Below are positions 9,136 to 17,694 of a stretch of 35,313 nt of DNA, in pieces. Every line of letters begins with the position of its first letter. The first letter of the stretch is position 1. The notes under the pieces were generated by a model that was not told where the DNA came from, ran no database searches, and worked only from the letters and a program-made list of their open reading frames with translations. Source of the stretch: Nitriliruptoraceae bacterium (lineage in GTDB: Bacteria; Actinomycetota; Nitriliruptoria; Nitriliruptorales; Nitriliruptoraceae). Made by a program: the position numbers and the translations under genes. The stretch spans positions 1 to 35,313 of the forward strand of contig SKJO01000175.1 of assembly GCA_007121975.1 (NCBI GenBank), given 5' to 3'.

Positions 9136-9603
9136 ATGAGCCGTTCCTACGCCACCACCGACCAGGTCGACCGCGACGCCCTGCTGGCGTTCCTGCGGCC
9201 CCGCCACCGCATGGTCCTGGTGACCCGCCGCCGTGACGGTCGACCACAGGTCTCGCCGGTCGCCGGCGGGATCGACACCACCGGACACGTGGTCGTGGCC
9301 ACCTACCCCCAGCGCGCCAAGGTCCACAACCTGCGCCGCGACCCCAACGCCACGGTCATGACCCTGTCCGACGACTGGAACGGACCCTGGGTCCAGCTCG
9401 ACGGGACGGCGGTCGTGCTCGACCTGCCGGAGGCGCTCGAACCGCTGGTCGAGTACTACCGGTCCATCGCCGGCGAGCATCCGGACTGGCAGGAGTACCG
9501 CGAGGCCATGCGCACGCAGGGCAAGTGCCTGGTGCGCATCACCATCGACCGCTGGGGCCCGATCGCCACCGGCGGGTTCCCGCCGAACCTGGCCGGAGAC
9601 TGA
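9136..9603 (+). CDS. PPOX-class F420-dependent/FMN-binding split-barrel oxidoreductase
   Basis: LAFLRPRHRMVLVTRRRDGRPQVSPVAGGIDTTGHVVVATYPQRAKVHNLRRDPNATVMTL. Confidence 0.85.
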   Translation: MSRSYATTDQVDRDALLAFLRPRHRMVLVTRRRDGRPQVSPVAGGIDTTGHVVVATYPQRAKVHNLRRDPNATVMTLSDDWNGPWVQLDGTAVVLDLPEALEPLVEYYRSIAGEHPDWQEYREAMRTQGKCLVRITIDRWGPIATGGFPPNLAGD

Positions 9604-9608
9604 CCGAC

Positions 9609-11021
9609 GTGCCGCGCACCTCCCGCCGCCCCACGGTCACCCTGCCGACCCCCTCCCGGCTCCAGCGCTGGGGCCTGGGGCTGGGCGCGGCAGCGTTCCT
9701 GGCCCCCCTGCTGCTCGACGTCCCCGGGCTCGACCCGGCCGGTGAGCGGATGCTGGCGATCTTCCTGCTCGCGATCGTGCTGTGGGTGACCGAGGCCATC
9801 CCGCTCACGGCCACCGCGGTGCTCGTGATCCTGCTGCAGGTCCTGATGCTCTCCGAGCAGGCCCTGGTCGGGCTCGAGACCGAGGTGCTGAGCGCCTCCG
9901 ACACCTTCGCGGCGCTCGCCGATCCGGTCATCATGCTGTTCCTCGGCGGGTTCCTGATCGCGGAGGGCGCGAGCACGTTCAAGCTCGACCGCAACCTGGC
10001 CGCCGTGCTGCTGCGCCCGTTCGCGGGCAACGCCCGCCGTTCGGTGCTCGGGCTGATGCTGATCACGGCGGTGCTGTCGATGTTCGTGTCGAACACGGCG
10101 ACGACCGCGACCATGTTCGCGGTGATCGTGCCGGTGCTCGCCGCGCTGCCTCCCGGCCGGGCGCGGACCGGGCTCGCGCTGTCGATCCCGGTCGCGGCCA
10201 ACGTCGGGGGGATCGGCACCCCGGTGGGCAGCCCCCCCAACGCGATCGCGCTCGGGGCGCTGAGCGCCCAGGGGCACAGCGTGTCCTTCGTGGGCTGGAT
10301 GCTGCTCGCGGTGCCGTTGATGCTGGTGCTGCTGGTACTGGCCTGGGTGCTGCTGACCCGGCGCTACGTGCCGAGCGACACCCCCTTCGATCTGGACACC
10401 ACCGCCGAGTTCGACCGCTCCCCCGCCGCACGGCTGTTCATGGTCATCGCCGGAGGCACGGTGCTGCTGTGGCTGACCGAGCCGTTCCACGGCATCCCGT
10501 CCTCGACGGTGGGCTTCCTGCCGGTGGTGCTGCTGCTGGCCACCCAGGTGATGTCGGGCGAGGACCTCAAGCGGCTGCAGTGGCCGGTGCTGTGGCTGGT
10601 GGCCGGCGGGATCTCGCTGGGTACCGGGATCGGGGCCAGTGGCCTCGACGACTGGCTGATCGGCCTGGTGGGCTGGGATCGCCTGCCCTCGACGATCCTG
10701 CTGCTGCTGCTCACCACGATCGGCGTGGCACTGTCGTCGGTGATCTCGAACTCCGCGACCGCCAACCTGCTGATCCCCTTGGCGCTGAGCCTGTCGGTGG
10801 CGGTGAACCTCGACCCCACCATGCTCGGGGTGCTGGTCGCCCTGGCCTGCTCGTTGGCGATGGTGCTGCCGATCTCCACGCCACCCAACGCGATCGCCTA
10901 CGCCACCGGGGAGGTCCCGACCCAGGCGATGGCGACCACCGGCATCGTGATCGGCGTGGTCGGCGTGGTGCTGCTGTCGCTGGTGATGCCCTGGCTGTGG
11001 ACCACGCTGGGCCTGCTGTGA
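9609..11021 (+). CDS. SLC13 (DASS) family permease
   Basis: LWVTEAIPLTATAVLVI...SNTATTATMFAVIVPVLAALP...GGIGTPVGSPPNAIALG...SNSATANLLIPLALSL...STPPNAIAYATGEV. Confidence 0.9.
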   Translation: MPRTSRRPTVTLPTPSRLQRWGLGLGAAAFLAPLLLDVPGLDPAGERMLAIFLLAIVLWVTEAIPLTATAVLVILLQVLMLSEQALVGLETEVLSASDTFAALADPVIMLFLGGFLIAEGASTFKLDRNLAAVLLRPFAGNARRSVLGLMLITAVLSMFVSNTATTATMFAVIVPVLAALPPGRARTGLALSIPVAANVGGIGTPVGSPPNAIALGALSAQGHSVSFVGWMLLAVPLMLVLLVLAWVLLTRRYVPSDTPFDLDTTAEFDRSPAARLFMVIAGGTVLLWLTEPFHGIPSSTVGFLPVVLLLATQVMSGEDLKRLQWPVLWLVAGGISLGTGIGASGLDDWLIGLVGWDRLPSTILLLLLTTIGVALSSVISNSATANLLIPLALSLSVAVNLDPTMLGVLVALACSLAMVLPISTPPNAIAYATGEVPTQAMATTGIVIGVVGVVLLSLVMPWLWTTLGLL

Positions 11022-12946
11022 GCAGCCAACTGACGGTGCTGGTGGTCGGGGACGAAGCCGACGCCGCGACGATCGTGGCCGAGTTCGCGGCCAACGCCAG
11101 CCCGCTGCTGGACTTCGAGGTGGTCGCGGACACCGCGGCCGCCCGCGAGCGTGCCCGTCGCGGCCCTCAGGTGGGCGGGATCGTGCTGGCCCCCACCCGT
11201 GACGATGTCGACGCGGTGATCGAGGATCTCGCCGACGAGCCGGCGCTGCAGGGCATCCGCACGGTGCTGGTCACCGACCGACGTTCGCACGACGACGTCA
11301 CCCGGGCGATCGACGCCGACCGCCTCGATGCGGTGGTCGCCATCGGCTGGCGTGATGGCGAGCTCGCCGCACACGTCACCTCCCAGGTGACCCGGTGGCT
11401 GCGCACGCAGCGGCCCGATCATCCGGTGCTGCACGAACTGGACGCCACCGACCGTTACCACCGTGCCTACGAGGCGCCGAGCAGCGAGCTGCTGCGCGAC
11501 CTCGAGCTCGACGACCATGCCATCGCCGAGCGGCTCAGCGCGGCGATCGACCGGGCGCTGGGGCGCCGACCGCGCCTGCAGCTGGCCGCCGGTACCCGCC
11601 TGACCCACCAGAACACCCCCGTCAACGGCGTGTTCGTGCTCCGTTCGGGCAGCGTGGCGCTCGACCGCACGACCTCGCTGGGCGAGATCCGGCTGCACCA
11701 CGGCTCGACCGGCCCGGTCGTCGGCCTGTTGTCGCTGGCCCAGCAACGGCGCGCCTTCTTCACGGCCCGCTGCACCACCGAGGTGGAGGTGCTGCACCTC
11801 GACCTCGAGCAGCTCGACCGGGCACTGCGCACCGAGCCCGAGGTCGGTGCGGCGATGGCGGCCGCCTCGGTCCGGGCGCTGGCCCGCCGGCTGCGCCGTG
11901 CCGAGCAGCTCCAGCTCGAGAAGCGGCAACTCAACCGGGAGCTCGAGGACGAACGCCAGCGCCTCGCCGCGGCGCTCGAAGCCCTCGAGACCGCCCGGCT
12001 CGAGCTCGTCGAGCAGGCCCGCTACGCGACCCTGGGCGAGCTCGCCGCCGGCGTCGCCCACGAGCTGAACAACCCGGTGGCGGCGCTGAGCCGGGCCGCG
12101 AGCTACGTGGGCGAGGACGTCGCCCGGCTGCTCGACGGCCACCCGCAGGGTGAGCTGGCCCGCTCGGCGTTGGATGCCGCGCGCACCCGTCCGACCCGGC
12201 GAGCCGCCGAGGAGCGGGCCGCGCGACGGGAGCTCGGCGCCACCCTGGGTGATGCGGGACTTGCCCGCCGCCTGGTCTCGGCCGGGATCACCGAGCTGGA
12301 GCAGGCCCGACGCCTCGGCGCGGACCGCGAGGAGACCCTGGCCGTGGTCGAGTCGGCTGCGAGCCTGGGGACCGCCCTGCGCAACCTCGAGGTCGGCTCG
12401 CAGCGGATCGCCGAGCTGGTCGCCAGCCTACGGGCCTACGCGCGGCCCGACCTGCAGCCGGTCGACGGCGTCGACGTCAACGAGCTGCTCGACGACACCC
12501 TCCGGTTGGTCGCCCACCGGCTCCAGGGCACCGAGGTGGTCCGACGCTTCGGTGAGCTGCCCCTGGTGCGGGCACGGCCGGGACCGCTCGACCAGGTCTG
12601 GACCAACCTGCTGGTCAACGCCGCTGAGTCCCTCGATGGTGCCGGGCGCATCGAGGTGGTGACCGACGTGCCCGACCCCGGGCACGTCCGGGTGCGCATC
12701 ATCGACGACGGCCCCGGCATCGACCCCGACCTGCTGCCCCGGCTGTTCGAGCCCCGGTTCACGACCAAGAACGGACAGGTGCGCTACGGACTCGGCCTCG
12801 GCCTGTCGATCGCCAAGCGGACCGTGGAGTCCCACCGGGGCCGGATCGACCTGGACAGCCGGCCGGGACGTACCTGCGCCACCGTGCTGCTGCCGGTGGA
12901 AGGTCCCGCCGGCCGCGACGACGCCGAGGAGGAGGCACGCGGATGA
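11018..12946 (+). CDS. Hybrid sensor: degenerate receiver-like domain + cyclic-nucleotide-binding-like domain + histidine kinase
   Basis: GTGA overlap with upstream stop; CNB-like TRLTHQNTPVNGVFVLRSGSVALDR; H-box GELAAGVAHELNNPVAAL; N-box NLLVNAAESL; DDGPGIDPDLLPRLFEPRFTTK; GLGLGLSIAKRTVESHRG. Confidence 0.88.
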   Translation: MSSQLTVLVVGDEADAATIVAEFAANASPLLDFEVVADTAAARERARRGPQVGGIVLAPTRDDVDAVIEDLADEPALQGIRTVLVTDRRSHDDVTRAIDADRLDAVVAIGWRDGELAAHVTSQVTRWLRTQRPDHPVLHELDATDRYHRAYEAPSSELLRDLELDDHAIAERLSAAIDRALGRRPRLQLAAGTRLTHQNTPVNGVFVLRSGSVALDRTTSLGEIRLHHGSTGPVVGLLSLAQQRRAFFTARCTTEVEVLHLDLEQLDRALRTEPEVGAAMAAASVRALARRLRRAEQLQLEKRQLNRELEDERQRLAAALEALETARLELVEQARYATLGELAAGVAHELNNPVAALSRAASYVGEDVARLLDGHPQGELARSALDAARTRPTRRAAEERAARRELGATLGDAGLARRLVSAGITELEQARRLGADREETLAVVESAASLGTALRNLEVGSQRIAELVASLRAYARPDLQPVDGVDVNELLDDTLRLVAHRLQGTEVVRRFGELPLVRARPGPLDQVWTNLLVNAAESLDGAGRIEVVTDVPDPGHVRVRIIDDGPGIDPDLLPRLFEPRFTTKNGQVRYGLGLGLSIAKRTVESHRGRIDLDSRPGRTCATVLLPVEGPAGRDDAEEEARG

Positions 12947-13428
12947 AGCTGGCCGTGCTGGTGCTCGAGGACGAGCCGGGGGTACGCGACGCCCTGGTGC
13001 GCGACCTCGCCCCCTTCGCCGACCGGGTACGCGTCGAGGCGGCCGAGGACGTCCCCGATGCCTGGGCCGTGCTCGACGAGCTCGAGCAGGACGGCGACCG
13101 GCTCGCGGTGGTGCTCGCCGACCACCGACTACCGGGCACCACCGGCGTGGACTTCCTGGTCGAGGTGCACGCCGACGCCGACACCGAGGAGGTCCGGACG
13201 GTCCTGGTCACCGGCCAGGCCGATCTCGAGGACACCATCCGGGCGGTGAACCGGGCCGGCCTGCACCGCTATGTCGCCAAGCCCTGGGACCCCGACGAGC
13301 TGCGCGGGATCGTGCGCGAGCAGCTCACCCACTTCGTGATCGACGCCCGGATCGACCCGCTGCCCCACCTCGCGGTGCTCGACGCGGCGCAGGTGATGGA
13401 GGTGCTGCGGGGGCGCGGTGACCGCTGA
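12943..13428 (+). CDS. Stand-alone response regulator receiver protein
   Basis: VLEDEPGVRDALV, VVLADHRLPGTTGVDFL, TVLVTGQADLED, YVAKPWDPDELR; ATGA overlap with the kinase stop; no output domain. Confidence 0.9.
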   Translation: MKLAVLVLEDEPGVRDALVRDLAPFADRVRVEAAEDVPDAWAVLDELEQDGDRLAVVLADHRLPGTTGVDFLVEVHADADTEEVRTVLVTGQADLEDTIRAVNRAGLHRYVAKPWDPDELRGIVREQLTHFVIDARIDPLPHLAVLDAAQVMEVLRGRGDR

Positions 13429-13439
13429 TCCGGACCGGG

Positions 13440-15005
13440 TCAGACCTGCTCGGGCACCCGGCGCACGAGGTCGAGCCCGTGGGCCTGCAGCCGCTGGTGG
13501 GCGACGTCGGTGACGGTGGTGTCCGGGTCGATGACCACCGTCGTGCCTCCCTGGTCCGCCACCCGGTCGACCTCACGGCCGGTGAGCACCAGGCGCCGAC
13601 GATCGCCGGTCGGCGCGCCGGTGTGGTCGGGCAGGCCCGGAGGGACCGCGCGGCGAGGGCGGGGACCGGCGGGCACGACGCCCGCATCGGCGGCCGCGAT
13701 CCGGTTGGTGCCGAACAGCAGCCCCCCACCGAGCAGCGCGAGCAGGACACCGAGCAGGGTGGTGGACACCAGGCCGCTTCCGCCGGTGGCTGCCAGCCCG
13801 TCGTCGACGGTCGCCGCATCGTCCACCACGGCCGCGCCGTCGTCGACCACGCCACCGTTGCCGGTCGGCGGTGCCGCCGAGGACGCCAGCACGGTGAACG
13901 CCGCCGAGGCGGTCGCGGCGCTGACCGTGCCCGTCGCCGAGATGCGCTGGTCGCCGAGCTGCAGCTGCGGCACGGTGAGCCGCCCATCGAGCACGCCGGC
14001 GTCGTTGGCGGTGAGCGTGCCCAGCGTGGTGACATCGACCCCGATGGTCAGCGCCACCGCCTCCCCCGGGCTCCAGCCGGTCCCGGAGATGAGCAGGGTG
14101 TCGCCGACCGCGGCGGCCGTCGGAGCGACCGAGATGGTCGCCTGCGTGGCCACCGGGCCCGTCGAGAGCACCGCGAAGCTGCGGGAGATCTCGACCGCGT
14201 CCCAGATCGCGTCCCCGCCCTGCCGGGCGGTGATCGTGCAGGTTCCCGGCGCGACGAGCTGGATGGTCGCGGTCGTGGCCCCGCCCGCGGTCTCGGTGGT
14301 CACGCGGCACACGTCCGGGTTGCCCGAGGTGATGGTCACCTCGAGCCCGGAGTCCGCGGTCGCGGTCAGCCCGAGCTGGCCGACCCCGAGGTCGACGTCG
14401 GAGAGCTGGTCGGGCACCAGCGTGATGATCTGCGCGGTGGCCGCTGCCGTGGTGAAGGCGAGCTCGACCTCGGACTCGCGCTCACCGGTGTCGGTCACGA
14501 GGAACCGGGCGGTGTAGCGGGCCCCGGCGGACAGCTGCACGCCGTCGAGGTCGTAGCCGACGCTGCGGGTGCCGACCTCGGCCTCACGCACGGTCACGGT
14601 CGGCTGGCCGGCGGCCTGCAGACGCAGCGGCCCCGCATCGCTGAGGTCGCGGTCGAAGGTGGCGCTGAAGCGATCGAGCCCGGTGTCGATCTCCCGACCG
14701 CCGTCCACCGGCTGACTGTCGAGCACGTGCGGCGGATCGCTCGGGGCCGCGCCGTCACCAGCGCCGTCACCAGCGCCGTCACCGACCGGATCGCCGGGCT
14801 CGGCGGTGATGTCCGTGACCGGGTCGGCGCCCTGCGCCGGCTCCACCTGCGTGGAGGTGCCCGACGCCGGGGCGGGGGGCGCGATCTGCGCGCCCACGCC
14901 CTGAGGGGGCTGCGCCAGCGCCGGTGCGGCACCGAGCAGCCCGACGAGCAGGGCCGCGGTCAGGGCCCTGGCCGGGCTCGGCATGATCGAACGCAGGCTG
15001 CCCAT
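13440..15005 (-). CDS. Signal-peptide protein with Ig-like/IPT-like ectodomain, LAATG + TM segment, and cytoplasmic tail carrying a EutQ/EutT-N-terminal-like motif
   Basis: MGSLRSIMPSPARALTAALLVGLLGAAPALAQ; TISVAPTAAAVGDTLLISGTGWSPGEAVAL; GLAATGGSGLVSTTLLGVLLALLGGGLLFGTNR; tail LVLTGREVDRVADQGGTTVVIDPDTTVTDVAHQRLQAHGLDLVRR. An alternative upstream start at 15041 is possible. Confidence 0.75.
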   Translation of the reverse strand: MGSLRSIMPSPARALTAALLVGLLGAAPALAQPPQGVGAQIAPPAPASGTSTQVEPAQGADPVTDITAEPGDPVGDGAGDGAGDGAAPSDPPHVLDSQPVDGGREIDTGLDRFSATFDRDLSDAGPLRLQAAGQPTVTVREAEVGTRSVGYDLDGVQLSAGARYTARFLVTDTGERESEVELAFTTAAATAQIITLVPDQLSDVDLGVGQLGLTATADSGLEVTITSGNPDVCRVTTETAGGATTATIQLVAPGTCTITARQGGDAIWDAVEISRSFAVLSTGPVATQATISVAPTAAAVGDTLLISGTGWSPGEAVALTIGVDVTTLGTLTANDAGVLDGRLTVPQLQLGDQRISATGTVSAATASAAFTVLASSAAPPTGNGGVVDDGAAVVDDAATVDDGLAATGGSGLVSTTLLGVLLALLGGGLLFGTNRIAAADAGVVPAGPRPRRAVPPGLPDHTGAPTGDRRRLVLTGREVDRVADQGGTTVVIDPDTTVTDVAHQRLQAHGLDLVRRVPEQV

Positions 15006-15135
15006 GGTCTCGCCACCGGTCCGGGAACGTCGGGTGCCCACGGTAGCCCGTGACGCGTGCGACGTACAGAGCCGTTGGTGAACTCACGTGGCTGGTGTTA
15101 CCCAGAGGGGAACATGTTCGCACGCCGCGCACCGA

Positions 15136-15396
15136 TCAGGTGAGCTCCTCGAGCACGCGGTCGATGACGGCATCGAGTCCCGGGGGCTCGCCACCGAGCT
15201 GCGCGATCACGGCCGCACGCACCGTGGTGCGCAGCGCCTCCTGGCCCGTGGGGGCAGCGACCAGGGCGATGCCGCGCTCGCGCGCCCGCTCGCGGGCCAG
15301 ATCGGTGAGCGTGGTGGCGTCGTCGACGACGAGCTCGGTGCAGCCCCCGTCGGCGAGGTCGTCGACGTCGCGCTGGGTGAGGAAGCGGCGCGGCAT
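15136..15396 (-). CDS. 86-aa BMC-operon protein: EutQ N-terminal-like motif plus C-terminal encapsulation-peptide-like helices
   Basis: MPRRFLTQRDVDDLADGGCTELVVDDATTLTDLARERARERGIALVAAPTGQEALRTTVRAAVIAQLGGEPPGLDAVIDRVLEELT; starts 15 nt after the BMC-T stop. Confidence 0.75.
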   Translation of the reverse strand: MPRRFLTQRDVDDLADGGCTELVVDDATTLTDLARERARERGIALVAAPTGQEALRTTVRAAVIAQLGGEPPGLDAVIDRVLEELT

Positions 15397-15411
15397 GGGT
15401 GCCCTCCCGGG

Positions 15412-16035
15412 TCAGGCTCGGCCCTCGACGGACTCGATCGCGGTGACGGCCGCCTCGCGCGCCGCGAGGATGTCGGCCTCGGTGCCGGCCATCCACAGCC
15501 GGCCGAAGCGGCCGACCGAGGTGACGTGCATCAGGTTGACGTTGGCAGCCTTCTCGGCCTCGTTCGCGGCGAGGTTGATGTAGGCCGCAGGGGCGACCTC
15601 GATCACCAGCATGGTCTGGCCCGCGACCAGCATCATGCCGCGCGAGAACCGGTTGAGCAGCTGGGCCTGGTAGGGACTGACGTTGGTGATGACCTGCAGC
15701 GACGCGATCGTGGGACGCACCCGGTCGGTGACCGCCAGCCCGAGGTTGTCCAGCACCACCTCACCGGCACGGATGACGTCGGCCTGCGACGGCGAGTGGA
15801 CCTCGAACATCCCGAACTCGCGCTCGACGATCTGCGCGCCCGGCTTGGCGTCGGTGGCCTTGACCGCGACGTCCACCACGCGGAACACCCAGTTGCCCGG
15901 CGCCATCTCGACGTACAGGCTGGCCATCCCCTCGATCGGCAGGTCACCCTGGGTCACCGTCCCGACGAACGCGGCGTACTGGGGCTGCATGCGGTCCAGG
16001 TAGCAGTAGGCGCGCAGTGCGAAGTCCTCAGCCAC
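15412..16035 (-). CDS. Tandem-domain BMC shell protein (BMC-T)
   Basis: GTG start overlapping the eutJ stop, preceded by GAGGAG. Two BMC-like halves: ASLYVEMAPGNWVFRVVDVAVKAT... and MLVIEVAPAAYINLAANEAEKAANVNLMHVTSVGRFGRLWMAGTEADILAAREAAVTAIE. Confidence 0.8.
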   Translation of the reverse strand: MAEDFALRAYCYLDRMQPQYAAFVGTVTQGDLPIEGMASLYVEMAPGNWVFRVVDVAVKATDAKPGAQIVEREFGMFEVHSPSQADVIRAGEVVLDNLGLAVTDRVRPTIASLQVITNVSPYQAQLLNRFSRGMMLVAGQTMLVIEVAPAAYINLAANEAEKAANVNLMHVTSVGRFGRLWMAGTEADILAAREAAVTAIESVEGRA

Positions 16036-16891
16036 GGCGGAGCTCCTCGGTCGACGAGCGCTCGTCGATGGCGCCACGATCATCGTGGAGCGCCACGCCG
16101 AGCGGGGTGACGAACAACGGCCGTGAGGGCACGACCGTGGTGATGCCGGTCTCGGTGCGCACGATCGATGCGATCCCCGGGAACGTCGCGGTCCCACCGA
16201 CCAGGTGGATCGTGCCGACGTCGCGGCCGGCCACGTGCCGCTCGATGATCGTGGCGACCTTCTCGAACACCGGCCGGACGATCGGCAGCAGGTGCCGCTG
16301 CTGCGCCGGGTCGGTCTTCATCGCCTCGGCGGTCGCGAAGCTCACACCGTGGGCACCGGCGATCACCAGCGACACGTGCGTGCCGCCGGTGGGCTCGTCC
16401 GCGGTGTACACCACCTCGCCGTGCTCGATGATCGCGATCCCGGTCGTGCCGCCGCCGACGTCGACGACCGCCCCGTGACGGACACCGAGCACCGCGTTGG
16501 CGGCGGAGGGCTCGTCGATGAGCGCGGTGCAGTCGAGCTCGGCGGCTTCGAGCACGTAGCGCACCGCCCGCACGTCGCTGACGGGAACGCCCGGCGGATA
16601 GCACGTCGCGGCGGTGGTCAGGGTCCGGCCCAGCCGCTGCTCCACCTCGGCCTTGAGCTCGCGCACGATCGCGGACGCGCCGAGCAGGTCCACGACCACG
16701 CCGTCGCGCACGACCTCGGCCGCGCGGTAGGCGCCGAGCAGCGGAGCCCCGTGCTCGTCGAGCACGAACAGCACCAGGGTGGCGGTACCCAGATCCACGC
16801 CGACCCGCACCACGTCGGGAACCTGCCCGACCCGCGGGCGGATCACCGCGGCATCGGCGGCGTCGAGCAGGCACTCGAGGTCGGGGCTCAT
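16028..16891 (-). CDS. eutJ: Ethanolamine utilization chaperone-like ATPase EutJ
   Basis: VRVGVDLGTATLVLFVLDEHGAPL...LIDEPSAANAVLGVRHGAVVDVGGGTTGIAIIEHGEVVYTADEPTGGTHVSLVIAGAHGVSFATAEAMK. Confidence 0.9.
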   Translation of the reverse strand: MSPDLECLLDAADAAVIRPRVGQVPDVVRVGVDLGTATLVLFVLDEHGAPLLGAYRAAEVVRDGVVVDLLGASAIVRELKAEVEQRLGRTLTTAATCYPPGVPVSDVRAVRYVLEAAELDCTALIDEPSAANAVLGVRHGAVVDVGGGTTGIAIIEHGEVVYTADEPTGGTHVSLVIAGAHGVSFATAEAMKTDPAQQRHLLPIVRPVFEKVATIIERHVAGRDVGTIHLVGGTATFPGIASIVRTETGITTVVPSRPLFVTPLGVALHDDRGAIDERSSTEELRRG

Positions 16892-17694
16892 CGCCCCACC
16901 CCCCCGTCGCCGGGTCCACCCTCGGACTCGGCCGCGAGCAGTAGCACCAGGTAGTACACGGCGCTGGACAGGCGGTTGACGGCCTGGGCGACGGCGCCGC
17001 CCTCGGTGCCGGGGTGGTGCTCGGGGGGGAACGCCTCGAGCGCGGCGATCTCCACCTCGCGGACCTGGCAGCGCAGCAGGTTGCACCAGTGCAGCAGCTC
17101 CGGGTGGCCGATCGCCGGCAGGGCGTGGTCGATCCCGACCGCGCCGAGGGGGTCGTGGCTGGCGGCGTGCAGCGTGTCGGCGTCGAGGCCGGCGAGCGCG
17201 AGCGTGCCCGGTGCGCGCAGGTGGTACTCGGCGCTGAGCAGCTCCCGGCAGTAGGCGGCCAGGGTGTCGAGGTGGTCGGCGACATCGGACCGGTCGAGGG
17301 CGAGCGCGCGGCTGCCGGCGAGCAGGCACCACGCCTGCAGGGTGTCGAGCCGACCGCGCAGCCGGATCCGGGCATCGGTCTTGACCGCGAAGAAGCGCGG
17401 ATCGAGCTGGGTGACGTGTGCCGGCTTGCGCGCGACGGGCGTGCCGCAGGTCACACAGCTGGGCACGTCCCCTTCGAACACGACCGGGAAGCGGCTGGGG
17501 ACCTGCCAGGCGGCGGCGGGGTGATCCGCAGGCGTAGGGGCGGGCGCCACCTCGACGTCCCGCAGCTCGAGCTTCCACTGCGCCACGAAGTCCTGCGCCG
17601 CCGGGGTCAGCACCGCACCCGCCGGGACGTGCACGACCGCGCCCCGCTCGGGGCGTCGCAGCTGCTCGCGCAGTTCGGACTCGGTGACGATCAT
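16888..17694 (-). CDS. eutT: Ethanolamine-type cob(I)alamin adenosyltransferase EutT
   Basis: ITESELR-like N-terminus, CVTCGTPVARKPAHVTQLDPRFFAVKTDARIRLRGRLDTLQAWCLL, NLLRCQVREVEIAALEAF, AVNRLSSAVYYLVLLL. Confidence 0.9.
   Translation of the reverse strand: MIVTESELREQLRRPERGAVVHVPAGAVLTPAAQDFVAQWKLELRDVEVAPAPTPADHPAAAWQVPSRFPVVFEGDVPSCVTCGTPVARKPAHVTQLDPRFFAVKTDARIRLRGRLDTLQAWCLLAGSRALALDRSDVADHLDTLAAYCRELLSAEYHLRAPGTLALAGLDADTLHAASHDPLGAVGIDHALPAIGHPELLHWCNLLRCQVREVEIAALEAFPPEHHPGTEGGAVAQAVNRLSSAVYYLVLLLAAESEGGPGDGGVGR

Noticed and set aside
12943-13428. EutV-like regulator of the eut operon
   Set aside because: Receiver only, with no ANTAR output domain; it is on the opposite strand and coupled to the SLC13/kinase genes.
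13426-13442. Near-palindrome GATCCGGACCGGGTC between convergent genes as a terminator
   Set aside because: Short imperfect stem with a 1-nt loop and no T-tract; not enough to call a terminator.
13479-15053. 524-aa plus-strand ORF
   Set aside because: Antisense to the signal-peptide/Ig-like membrane protein; composition typical of a shadow frame.
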